Origin: Symsagittifera roscoffensis
Taxonomy: Eukaryota; Xenacoelomorpha; Acoela; Convolutidae
DNA length: 64,000 bases
Assembly: GCF_963678635.1 (NCBI RefSeq)
Contig: NC_087070.1
Span: forward strand, 9,396,539 to 9,460,538
Direction of reading: 5' to 3'
This document shows, in pieces, positions 50,046 through 61,382 of the stretch. Made by a program: the position numbers and the translations under genes. Position 1 is the first letter of the stretch. The number at the start of each line of letters is the position of its first letter. The notes beneath the pieces were generated by a model. It was not told where the DNA came from. It ran no database searches and worked only from the letters and a program-made list of their open reading frames with translations.

Positions 50046-51320
50046 TGTCCAGACTTTAAGGGTCGCAACACATCCGGATTTAGACCCAAATTGCATAGTC
50101 GCGCCGAGAGTTTGAGTCTGGAAATTTTGAATATGAATCGCGCTGTGAGCCGCAAAAGTCTGGGCATAACGTCTCCGCTTTGGCCTGGAAAGTCGCGTCG
50201 TCTCAGCCTTGGTTCCGAGGAATTGATTCTTGGTCGCGCCATCTCCGCCTCGGTCCGGATAGTCACGTCGTCTCCGCCATGTTCTTAAAGTCGCGCCGGT
50301 GGCACCGTGGTCTGGGCTGTCTACGTTCTGATTGCTAAAGTCGCACCGCATCCACCGCGCTCGCAAAGAATTCTTTCTTAGTCGTGCCGTCGCCGTCTAG
50401 GTCTGGAAAGTCGAGCCGTCTCCGCCATGGTCTAAAAAGTCGCGCCGTCTCCGTCTTGCTCACGAGGAATTGATTCTTGGTCGCGCCGTCTCCGCCTCGG
50501 TCTGGAAAGTTGCGCCGTCTCCGCCTTGTTCTGGAAAGTCGCGCCGGTGGCACCGTGGTCTGGGCTGTCTACGTTCTGATTGCTAAAGTCGCACCGCATC
50601 CACCACGGTCGCAAAAAATTCTTTTTTAGTCGTGCCGTCGCCGTCTCGGTGTGGAAAGTCGTGCCGTCTCCGCCATGGTCTGAAAAGTCGCGCCGTCTGC
50701 GCCTTGGTCGCGAAGTCTTCTTGAATAGGCACTTATTGGTCGCGCTGGCCAAGCTGGTCGCGCCGTTTCCTAGGTCGCGCTGTATCCATCTATGTCGCGA
50801 AAGTCGCGCCGTCTCCACCTCGGTCGAGAAAGCTCTGAAAATCTTTTTAATAAGTCGCGCCGTCTCCATGTTGGTCTGGAAAGTCGCGCCGTCTCCGCCT
50901 TGGTCGCGAAAGTCTTGAGAGTGCACTTATTGGTCGCGCCGTTTCCTGAGTCGCGCCGAATTCACATTGGTCGCGAAAGTCGCGCCGTCTCCACCTCGGT
51001 CGAGAAAGCTCTGAAAAACTTTTTTTAAAGTCGCACCGTCTCCATGTTGGTCTGGAAAGTCGCACCGTCTCCATCTAGGTCTGGAAAGTCTGGAAATGAC
51101 TAAGTTTGGTCGCGCCGATCACGCCGTTTCCTGAGCCACAGGGTCGCGCCGTATCTGCATCGGTCGCTAAAATCAAGCCTTAGTTTTTGGTCGCTAAAGT
51201 CTGAAAATGGCAACTCTTAGTCACGAGAGTCTGGACATACCAAATATGAGTCGCAAAATTTTGGTCGCGCCTTCTCCGCATCGGTCGCGATAGTCTGGAT
51301 ATGAGTCTGGGATCTCGACC
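50046..51320. repeat. GC-rich tandem array (GTCGCGCCGTCTCCGCC), copy A
   Basis: Around 30 degenerate units with core GTCGCGCCGTCTCCGCCT plus (T/C)GGTC(T/G)(G/C)GAAA, 30-45 bp long, in an otherwise AT-rich window. Higher-order organisation is visible: longer blocks such as GTGGCACCGTGGTCTGGGCT repeat at 50,298 and 50,546. Open frames on both strands (Arg-rich DGATF/RRRRDF repeats) are a by-product of unit length and GC content. Confidence 0.9.
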
Positions 51321-52019
51321 CGGGATGTGCAGGGGAAAAAGACACATCGACATGCCTTAGGACTGATACAGATATGGATTTTGTATGTATTTACGGTGTT
51401 CAGATTTGAATTTATCTAGAAATTTCAGTAAGTGTTCTGACATTTTTTATTGAGTTTTAACTGAGAAATTCTGTTAAAACCCACAACTTGCTCCAATATA
51501 ACGGCAACTGCACTCAGTATAATTTTTGAAAGCGAATTCTGAGACTAGTTGCGAGTTACTTCCAAAAGAAATTCACTGTTTAAGAACCATATTAAAAACG
51601 TGAAATTTGAAAATCACTGAGCTGTTTAGGCTCCATTAATTTGCGCAAAAGGTGTATCAATATACTTCCAACATGCTAATTTAGGGGTTAGCTATCTATT
51701 GGCTCCATGAAAAACAAGTTGGTGAATTCTACATCAAAGAGAGTTGCAAGTCGCCTACCAATGCCGCAATCACTCATCTTTTAACTAAAGAGCAGACTCC
51801 AAAAAGAAAGGTTTTTATGTTCTCGAATCCGCAACAAAGCCTTTCTCTTCACTCTTATGGATTTCACTGACAACCATAAAGTTGTATAAACTTATCAGTT
51901 TCTTGCTTAACAATGCGCTAGCACATAAAAGGACGTAAACACAGAAGGTAGAAACTAAGCATCACGGAAAAAACTGAAATTTTTGGTTTTCTTGGAAAAA
52001 TGCTGTTCATAAAACTAAC
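51321..52019. other. AT-rich tail after GC array, copy A
   Basis: Non-coding. Near-identical at 52,830-53,528 and 56,090-56,786. Starts GATCTCGACCCGGGATGTGC. Ends abruptly at 52,019, where it joins the middle of another GC array. Confidence 0.6.
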
Positions 52020-53640
52020 TGCGCCGTCTCCGCCTTGTTCTGGAAAGTCGCGCCGGTGGCACCGTGGTCTGGGCTGTCTACGTTCTGATTGCTAAAGTCG
52101 CACCGCATCCACCACGGTCGCAAAAAATTCTTTTTTAGTCGTGCCGTCGCCGTCTCGGTGTGGAAAGTCGTGCCGTCTCCGCCATGGTCTGAAAAGTCGC
52201 GCCGTCTGCGCCTTGGTCGCGAAGTCTTCTTGAATAGGCACTTATTGGTCGCGCTGGCCAAGCTGGTCGCGCCGTTTCCTAGGTCGCGCTGTATCCATCT
52301 ATGTCGCGAAAGTCGCGCCGTCTCCACCTCGGTCGAGAAAGCTCTGAAAATCTTTTTAATAAGTCGCGCCGTCTCCATGTTGGTCTGGAAAGTCGCGCCG
52401 TCTCCGCCTTGGTCGCGAAAGTCTTGAAAGTGCACTTATTGGTCGCGCCATTTCCTGAGTCGCGCCGAATTCACCTTGGTCGCGAAAGTCGCGCCGTCTC
52501 CACCTCGGTCGAGAAAGCTCTGAAAAACTTTTTTTAAAGTCGCACCGTCTCCATGTTGGTCTGGAAAGTCGCACCGTCTCCATCTAGGTCTGGAAAGTCT
52601 GGAAATGACTAAGTTTGGTCGCGCCGATCACGCCGTTTCCTGAGCCACAGGGTCGCGCCGTATCTGCATCGGTCGCTAAAATCAAGCCTTAGTTTTTGGT
52701 CGCTAAAGTCTGAAAATGGCAACTCTTAGTCACGAGAGTCTGGACATACCAAATATGAGTCGCAAAATTTTGGTCGCGCCTTCTCCGCATCGGTCGCGAT
52801 AGTCTGGATATGAGTCTGGGATCTCGACCCGGGATGTGCAGGGGAAAAAGACACATCGACATGCCTTAGGACTGATACAGATATGGATTTTGTATGTATT
52901 TACGGTGTTCAGATTTGAATTTATCTAGAAATTTCAGTAAGTGTTCTGACATTTTTTATTGAGTTTTAACTGAGAAATTCTGTTAAAACCCACAACTTGC
53001 TCCAATATAACGGCAACTGCACTCAGTATAATTTTTGAAAGCGAATTCTGAGACTAGTTGCGAGTTACTTCCAAAAGAAATTCACTGTTTAAGAACCATA
53101 TTAAAAACGTGAAATTTGAAAATCACTGAGCTGTTTAGGCTCCATTAATTTGCGCAAAAGGTGTATCAATATACTTCCAACATGCTAATTTAGGGGTTAG
53201 CTATCTATTGGCTCCATGAAAAACAAGTTGGTGAATTCTACATCAAAGAGAGTTGCAAGTCGCCTACCAATGCCGCAATCACTCATCTTTTAACTAAAGA
53301 GCAGACTCCAAAAAGAAAGGTTTTTATGTTCTCGAATCCGCAACAAAGCCTTTCTCTTCACTCTTATGGATTTCACTGACAACCATAAAGTTGTATAAAC
53401 TTATCAGTTTCTTGCTTAACAATGCGCTAGCACATAAAAGGACGTAAACACAGAAGGTAGAAACTAAGCATCACGGAAAAAACTGAAATTTTTGGTTTTC
53501 TTGGAAAAATGCTGTTCATAAAACTATAATCATTTAAATCCGTGCAAAGACGAATTATTAAACTTGCCCTTAATCGTATTTCTAAAACTATTGCGTACGA
53601 GATTTTATGCGTACGAGATTTTATGCTTATTCTAAACAAA
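52020..53640. repeat. Partial duplicate (copy B): GC array and tail
   Basis: 52,020-53,528 matches 50,511-52,019 at constant offset 1,509, almost without differences. It then continues with a tail missing in copy A (ATAATCATTTAAATCCGTGC onward), shared with copy C at 56,783. Within the tail GCGTACGAGATTTTAT is duplicated back to back (53,591-53,623), whereas copy C has it once. GC array portion 52,020-52,825; AT-rich portion 52,826-53,640. Confidence 0.85.
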
Positions 53641-53654
53641 AACTTTTTTTCTAA

Positions 53655-54347
53655 ACTATTAGAGGCCCGAGACCAAGGTTGTTGCTGGAAGTTCCTCGGA
53701 TCATTGCATATTGCGACTAAGGCGAAATATAGTTTCTACACCAAATTCTATGATTTGCGGTTCATTCATGGTGCAAGGCTGTACCTCACCGCTCTACGCG
53801 GAGCAATCACGTGGTGTAGAAAAGAAAACTCGACCTGCGCCCGCTGCCAATTGACTCAAGATACACTCAATCCTGTGATCAATAATCGTCCAGTGAACCG
53901 TAAGCCAGTGATAAACAGACACGATCAGGCGTGGAATCTCATTAAATCAAGTATTCCTGCTCATTATACAATCATCAAAGAGTAACGATTTGGGAATCTG
54001 CAGCCCGACCTAATTGTCCAAAATAATGAAATCCAGACAACCCTCATCCTCAATATCAAAATTTCAGCAGAGGCCACAGAAACCCAAGAACAGCGCGACA
54101 CTGACATGGCAACCAAAAATGAGGCACTGAGTTGTGCCTTCAAGATTTACGGCCACGAAACTTCTGTCCATACTGTTCAACTTGGAGCCCTAGGAAGTGT
54201 TCGACGATGCACATGAACCTTTCTCGAACAACTGCTCAACTCAAGAAGACAAAGCAACACCCTTGTGAGGAAATTGGCAAACCAAATTGTCCACCATGCA
54301 CTGAACGTTGCAGTTGGACACATCATCGGAAACGCCCAAACTTATAA
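53655..54347 (+). pseudogene. Duplicated retrotransposon C-terminus
   Basis: Copy of 48,900-49,575 (offset about 4,756). The CCHC and endonuclease remnants carry the same Pro and Arg substitutions. Differences are few: an extra TATACAATCATCAAAGAG stretch near 53,965 and scattered substitutions. The upstream sequence is unrelated repeat DNA, so only the 3' end of the element was duplicated or inserted. Confidence 0.85.
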
Positions 54348-56880
54348 GACTGTGACCTACAAAATCAAATCTTCAAACGATCTCAAACATCCTCAAACAT
54401 CTCAAATGTTGATCAGTTTCAATATAAACTAAGACTTTCATGCTTGCTATGATTTCAAAACTTTATTTTTACTGTTTTCATTGTTCCTTTAAACTCACCT
54501 GTGTTAGCGAATTTTGGTTCTGAGGAATTAACTTTTTCATCTGTTCTTGTCAGTTTAATACCTGGCATGCTGGGCATTGCCTGGCACCAATACTAAACTG
54601 ATTTTTGCTTATCCAGTTAACACCGAAGCTTGCTTCAGTTGACTCACGAATTGTCCCGGTCTTACACTACCATCATGATTTGTCTGATCATGTAATTTCA
54701 TGCATGAGCATGTCTAGTGCAGGTATGATCATGTAAAGTCAAGTATGATCATGTCGCCTTCAGGTCTGATCATGTAATTTGAGACATGAACATGTCTGGT
54801 CCACTCTTACTCATGTCCAGACTTTAAGGGTCGCAACACATCCGGATTTAGACCCAAATTGCATAGTCGCGCCGAGAGTTTGAGTCTGGAAATTTTGAAT
54901 ATGAATCGCGCTGTGAGCCGCAAAAGTCTGGGCATAACGTCTCCGCTTTGGCCTGGAAAGTCGCGTCGTCTCAGCCTTGGTTCCGAGGAATTGATTCTTG
55001 GTCGCGCCATCTCCGCCTCGGTCCGGATAGTCACGTCGTCTCCGCCATGTTCTTAAAGTCGCGCCGGTGGCACCGTGGTCTGGGCTGTCTACGTTCTGAT
55101 TGCTAAAGTCGCACCGCATCCACCGCGCTCGCAAAGAATTCTTTCTTAGTCGTGCCGTCGCCGTCTAGGTCTGGAAAGTCGTGCCGTCTCCGCCATGGTC
55201 TAAAAAGTCGCGCCGTCTCCGTCTTGGTCACGAGGAATTGATTCTTGGTCGCGCCGTCTCCGCCTCGGTCTGGAAAGTTGCGCCGTCTCCGCCTTGTTCT
55301 GGAAAGTCGCGCCGGTGGCACCGTGGTCTGGGCTGTCTACGTTCTGATTGCTAAAGTCGCACCGCATCCACCACGGTCGCAAAAAATTCTTTCTTAGTCG
55401 TGCCGTCGCCGTCTCGGTGTGGAAAGTCGTGCCGTCTCCGCCATGGTCTGAAAAGTCGCGCCGTCTCCGCCTTGGTCGCGAAGTCTTCTTGAATAGGCAC
55501 TTATTGGTCGCGCTGGCAAAGCTGGTCGCGCCGTTTCCTAGGTCGCGCTGTATCCATCTATGTCGCGAAAGTCGCGCCGTCTCCACCTCGGTCGAGAAAG
55601 CTCTGAAAATCTTTTTAATAAGTCGCGCCGTCTCCATGTTGGTCTGGAAAGTCGCGCCGTCTCCGCCTTGGTCGCGAAAGTCTTGAAAGTGCACTTATTG
55701 GTCGCGCCGTTTCCTGAGTCGCGCCGAATTCACCTTGGTCGCGAAAGTCGCGCCGTCTCCACCTCGGTCGAGAAAGCTCTGAAAAACTTTTTTTAAAGTC
55801 GCACCGTCTCCATGTTGGTCTGGAAAGTCGCACCGTCTCCATCTAGGTCTGGAAAGTCTGGAAATGACTAAGTTTGGTCGCGCCGATCACGCCGTTTCCT
55901 GAGCCACAGGGTCGCGCCGTATCTGCATCGGTCGCTAAAATCAAGCCTTAGTTTTTGGTCGCTAAAGTCTGAAAATGGCAACTCTTGGTCACGAGAGTCT
56001 GGACATACCAAATATGAGTCGCAAAATTTTGGTCGCGCCTTCTCCGCATCGGTCGCGATAGTCTGGATATGAGTCTGGGACCTCGACCCGGGATGTGCAG
56101 GGAAAAAAGACACATCGACATGCCTTAGGACTGATACAGATATGGATTTTGTATGTATTTACGGTGTTCAGATTTGAATTTATCTACAAATTTCAGTAAG
56201 TGTTCTGACATTTTTTATTGAGTTTTAACTGAGAAATTCTGTTAAAACCCAAAACTTGCTCCAATATAACGGCAACTGCACTCAGTATAATTTTTGAAAG
56301 CGAATTCTGAGACTAGTTGCGAGTTACTTCCACAAGAAATTCACTGTTTAAGAACCATATTAAAAACGTGAAATTTGAAAATCACTGAGCTGTTTAGGCT
56401 CCATTAATTTGCGCAAAAGGTGTATCAAAATACTTCCAACATGCTAATTTAGGGGTTAGCTATCTATTGGCTCCATGAAAAACAAGTTGGTGAATTCTAC
56501 ATCAAAGAGAGTTGCAAGTCGCCTACCAATGCCGCAATCACTCATCTTTTAACTAAAGAGCAGACTCCAAAAAGAAAGGTTTTTATGTTCTCGAATCCGC
56601 AACAAAGCCTTTCTCTTCACTCTTATGGATTTCACTGACAACCATAAAGTTGTATAAACTTATCAGTTTCTTGCTTAACAATGCGCTAGCACATAAAAGG
56701 ACGTAAACACAGAAGGTAGAAACTAAGCATCACGGAAAAAACTGAAATTTTTGGTTTTCTTGGAAAAATGCTGTTCATAAAACTATAATCATTTAAATCC
56801 GTGCAAAGACGAATTATTAAACTTGCCCTTAATCGTATTTCTAAAACTATTGCGTACGAGATTTTATGCTTAGCTTTTTT
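54348..56880. repeat. Third duplicate (copy C): 3' region, GC array, tail
   Basis: Repeats 49,576-52,019 with offset growing from about 4,756 to 4,768: 3' UTR-like part to 54,674, TGATCATGT array to 54,813, GC-rich array 54,814-56,088, AT-rich tail 56,089-56,786, then the extra tail to 56,880. Identity to copy A is about 99% by eye, so the duplication is recent. Confidence 0.9.
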
Positions 56881-57245
56881 TTCTAAACAAAAACTTAGAA
56901 CTAGAACACTTTTAGCTTCACTTCAAAATTTCAGCTTTACAAGGATTTTACTCCAAGTGACAAAAACATCATTTTGGCAACAGTTTAAACAAGCCCTCCT
57001 CATTGCTACTCAATTATTTACTTAGATTATAATACTCCAAAGTCAGAAAAACAGTTCTTTCAATTGCAATTGGAAGCAGTTAAAAGCGAGTGAGATCAAA
57101 AAAACTGAAGTAAATTTGTGAAAACATCCTGAACAAGCTTAGAAAGTTACACAGAGTGTGAATTATGATCATATAAGTTTTCTCACTGAACCAAAACCGT
57201 TTTAGTACTCATACGAGGCCATACTTTGCACTGGATAGGCTTTAA
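56881..57245 (+). repeat. Dispersed repeat, direct copy of 35.0-35.35 kb family
   Basis: ACTAGAACACTTTTAGCTTC, then CTCCAAGTGACAAAAACATC, AAGCCCTCCT and TACTTTGCACTGGATA. Reverse complement of 35,040-35,345; related diverged pieces at 41.33-41.48 and 44.09-44.19 kb. No coding content beyond short frames. Confidence 0.75.
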
Positions 57246-58918
57246 GTTTTGTGTCTGTATATTCCTGGATTTCCCAGACTAATCCTTAAGTGGAATTTGA
57301 GTTGTTTCCGTGGATTCCTCGTGGATTCCGCAAAAAACAAATGTAGCTAGTTTTCACAAATATGATCTGGATTCGGCAAGAGCAAGAGGAATCCGGAGAT
57401 GAAAGTGGAATCCGCAAAGTTAAGTGGAATCCGCAAAGTTTAGTGGAATCCGCAAAACTTTTTAAGCAGAATTCACAAATGTAAGCGAATTCCGCAAACT
57501 GTAAGTTGATTCCGAATTTTGTTCATTACTGAACTTGCTTATGAAAAATCAAAAACAAGAGCAGCGGAATCGATGAACAAGTCTTACAACACTGGTTAAC
57601 CAAATCGGTGGATTTCACCGTTTAGTATTTAGGATACAGATCCTAGCAGGCAATTTGTGAGATCATAATTTTGGAAACTCAACACAGAATAATTTCATTA
57701 TTTGGAGTTAATTGGTTCAGAGTGTTTGGAAACACACGGCACATCATGTCAAAGAATTAAGACAGTATTTAGAATTCCATCAGTCCCAAATACTGATCTA
57801 GTTGGTGGAGAGTAAATTCAAATCTTGAAGGCAGTATTTGGTATGAGACGACAGACTGAATTCAAATCATAGGGGCAGTATTTGATATCAGTCGTGAAAG
57901 AAGTGAAATCATGAGGGTAGTACTAAACATTTTTAGAGCTCTAAGTGCCTTTTTCTCAAGGGATTTGGTAAATTTACAGGGACTCTTTACAGAGTATACT
58001 TGTTTGATTACAAACTACAACAAGAAACTTCATTTTAAATTGCACAAATGTGAAAAGTTAGGGTTGGAAAATTCGAACACAAATTTACTAACTGAAAAAC
58101 AAATTAATTGAATTTTAACTTACGCACGGAAACTGTATTGGATTAGCAGTACAAAGCCTAACAACTCTTAAAAACACCATAACGCAAGCAATATTGATTG
58201 AACTATATATGAGGTTGATTTGATTTAACCATTCCAACTGCCATATAAACACTTGTTTTCATGATTACTGTATTAGCTACCGGATGCGATGAAATTTGAC
58301 TAAAGCTAATTTAAGCAAAAACGACATGGATCAGTTCAAAAAACATCTGAAAAGGGAAAAATTAGACGGATCCATACAATTTTCGGTACAATTTTGATAG
58401 TGATCCATTTTTTTGCCAGATTGATCTTATGGGAAAACTCAGGGGTTGTAAGTTTAAGAAATCACGTTTTTGTTGCCGAAAAACCGTTTTTATGCTAAAA
58501 CTTATTATCTTTTTGGAGAAAAGCGTACAACATCATAATTGTATAATTGTGTCCCATCCTGAGTAACTCATTGCTCTTGCCCAAAACTTATCAGAGTATC
58601 ATTATAAAGAATTTACATTTTTTTGGCCCAAAAATTGATTTTGTTTTCTGCTAAAAGACTAATTTTTAAGCATTTTTTTTGCTGTTTGCTGGGGGTTCGA
58701 TTCACTCCGCAGTTTTTCAGCATAGTATCGTTACAAGGCTACTCTTTTGGTTTTCAATGATTGCTATAGAACCTTTCTTGCATTTACGAAAAAAGGAGTA
58801 GGTCAGTTTACTAAAAAAATTAAAATTCATCTTTTGTACGGTCGGAAAACAAGGTCAATTTGGCATGTTTCTGTAGAATATTTTGTCAAAAAATTTCCAA
58901 AGATCATGTTTTTCAAGA
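57246..58918. other. Non-coding, with short AATCCGCAAA tandem
   Basis: At 57,400-57,500 the unit AGTGGAATCCGCAAA is repeated about five times with drift. At 57,760-57,880 GGCAGTATTTG(G/A)TAT recurs loosely. The rest is AT-rich with no gene recognised. Confidence 0.45.
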
Positions 58919-59118
58919 NNNNNNNNNNNNNNNNNNNNNNNNNNNNNNNNNNNNNNNNNNNNNNNNNNNNNNNNNNNNNNNNNNNNNNNNNNNNNNNNNN
59001 NNNNNNNNNNNNNNNNNNNNNNNNNNNNNNNNNNNNNNNNNNNNNNNNNNNNNNNNNNNNNNNNNNNNNNNNNNNNNNNNNNNNNNNNNNNNNNNNNNNN
59101 NNNNNNNNNNNNNNNNNN
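58919..59118. other. Assembly gap (200 N)
   Basis: Exactly 200 Ns; flanking sequences are unrelated to each other. Confidence 0.98.
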
Positions 59119-60388
59119 ATACAAGCTATGGTAACCTGAGCGTAAGATTGATTCGTCATTAAGTTAAGTAGTAGAGCAAACAAATGGTAGAGTTCAAAAT
59201 AGTTCATTCATCGAAGATAGCGTCTTTCCTAGGACAGAAAATGAAAGATTCTGTCCCCGATTCGGAACTAAGAAAAATATTGTTATGAAACTCTCAGAGG
59301 AGGGGTACTAGAGATGATTTGACCCGGGCATACGAAAAACGGGACCCTTCAGACCCTTGGGGGCAAGTGATAACTATACCCGGAAGTGTAAAGGACCTAT
59401 CAGAACTCGGCAATTAGCGGTGGTGTTTTTCTCAAGTTTTAATATGTTGTAGACCTAGTTGAGAAAAGCTTAACTTTGGAACCCGAGAGCCATAGGAACC
59501 CCGCTTCCGATTTTATACCCTAATTAAACGAACCCAACCGTAGCTTCCGCAAGTCGTTTCTCGCCTCCAAAGGTCACCGAGGGCTGAAACTTGGAGAGAT
59601 GATAGGAAGTGGCAAGATACATCTTGTATTATGATTTGAACCAAATCTGGCGTTTGGATCGGAAGCTATTAGCACTTGAAAAAACATACTCTAGTCCGGA
59701 AATAGGCAATTTACGCGAATTGATGAAGGGTGGCATGATGATTTTAATGCGGCAATGGACACAAGATACGAACCCCGAAAAAAAACCCCTGTGAGTGAAA
59801 ACCCTCCGGCGTTTCCTTCCGGTTTTAATAGTCTTTTTCCGGAAAAAGTGATAATGGACCTTAGAAATGGTATAACTTGTGAAGTATTAATGGGATATGA
59901 ATGGAACTTGGTAGTTAAAACCCCATAAGATTCTGATCCCAAATTTGGAAGTTTGACCCCGGTTGACCCCTGGGTGACCTCATGTTGACCTTTGCGCGTC
60001 TTGACCCTAAAATTGCATGGAAAATCCCTGGATTAACACCGGAAAGTGGCGTATTTTCCAGCCCAACCCCTGGAAATAAGAATGGGTCATCTTGTTAAAC
60101 GTTGGGAGGAAAATTCATGTATTGGGAGGTAGAGCAGAAGCTGATAGAGATAAATTTTTTACATTGCATCCTTGGAGTAGAAGAGTTAATTCAATGTGGA
60201 CGGGATAATTAAAATGAAGACCTTGGGAGGGTCACTGAGTAAACATAGCATGTTTCAGAGGTTGAATTGAACACGATGGCTGAAATCACTGAGGTTGCAA
60301 TAATTTTGCAATAATTCAATAATTTTGACACCTTTCTGTTGCAATAATTCTGACACCTACCCAAAACTCGCATCACCAGTATTAGCCT
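59119..60388. other. GC-balanced non-coding region, unknown
   Basis: 59,290-60,010 is noticeably richer in GC than its neighbours, with many CCC/GGG runs and repeated TTGACCCC/GTTGACC words (59,950-60,005). It may be part of an unrecognised transposable element. A 61-aa frame at 59,609 has no recognisable motif. The stretch 60,010-60,370 shows nothing certain. Confidence 0.35.
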
Positions 60389-60501
60389 TTGCATGAGTGT
60401 TTTACACAGGCACGAAAAACAAATGCTGCACAAAATTTTTTTTCTGAGGTATATTTAAAAACGCGTTAAAATAATTTCGATCAAGCAAAGGCTAATACTG
60501 A
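60375..60501. repeat. Short palindromic element
   Basis: CAGTATTAGCCTTTGC at 60,377 pairs with GCAAAGGCTAATACTG at 60,485-60,500. It brackets the left inverted repeat of the larger element that follows. Confidence 0.6.
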
Positions 60502-61382
60502 CCCGAGAAAAGGAAACAAAAAAATTTTTAGAACAAAAATTTACTGCAAGAAACTTTTTCTAAAATTACTGCAAGAAAATTCGACTAACCCCATTCCAGT
60601 GGATGCTAATTACGCAAAAATTAACGACCTATAAAAAAAACTTAAAAAGCAAAACAGCTACTGCCCAAAATCAAGCTTATATTTCTACTGATTTCCATTA
60701 TGGTGAGTGCCTAACATTGTGTGACTTAGCAACTGGTCACTCCTGAGTTTTTTTTGGATATCTCTGGTAAAAAATTGGACTTCACGCAAATGGCCTAACA
60801 CAACGACGAATGTAAGATCAAAACAATATCAGATGAAAAAATTATAACTTCAACTGAATCAAAAATATGTTCGAAACCAACGCTTTTGTCATATATGAAT
60901 TTGAGATCGGTACCGATGTCGTCAACATACCAACTTTACAGATCAATTATCATTCAGCAGCTGTCCGTAAACCCAAAGCCCAAAGAGTAATTTGATGATC
61001 AGGTCGATCCGAATACTTCATCCGTCGTGGCCCCAATGCCGATACTTACCGGTTTCCTTTACATTTGTAAATGTAAATAATGTAAGGTTTACGAAAAAAA
61101 ACTTGTTCAAAACCGACGAAAAAATGAAAAAAAAAAATTTAATAGTGGAGATACATCAGTCTCAGATGAGTTCATTATGATGACACCCTGGTAAAAGCCG
61201 TGGTATTTGCTGAGATAGTAAGCGCTCAGTAACGAGGTGATCAATCACGAGCTCAAAAATGAAGCAGATGAGGATAAATTTCAACGCAACCGCTGAAAGT
61301 CTTCAAATACACTTTTTAAATATACCTCAGAAAAAAGTTTTTGTGCTGCATTTGTTCTTCGTGCCTGTGTAAAACGTTCATG
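60389..61382. mobile_element. Terminal-inverted-repeat element, about 1 kb
   Basis: Left arm 60,389-60,462 (TTTTACACAGGCACGAAAAA, GCTGCACAAAA, CTGAGGTATATTTAAAAA) is complementary to right arm 61,310-61,382 (TTTTTAAATATACCTCAG, TGCTGCATTTG, CGTGCCTGTGTAAAA), with about 90% match over some 70 bp. The interior of about 850 bp has no long ORF; a peptide-like stretch near 60,868-60,990 (FEIGTDVVNIPTLQINYH) is of unknown origin. No target duplication established. Superfamily unknown. Confidence 0.7.

Noticed and set aside
50432..56113. Arg-rich open frames on both strands (up to 164 codons)
   Set aside because: They fall wholly within the GC-rich tandem array, repeat the same few words in every unit and are open on both strands; composition explains them.
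58690..58715. tRNA gene suggested by GGGGTTCGATTC
   Set aside because: Looks like a B box, but no acceptor, D or anticodon stems can be formed with the upstream sequence.
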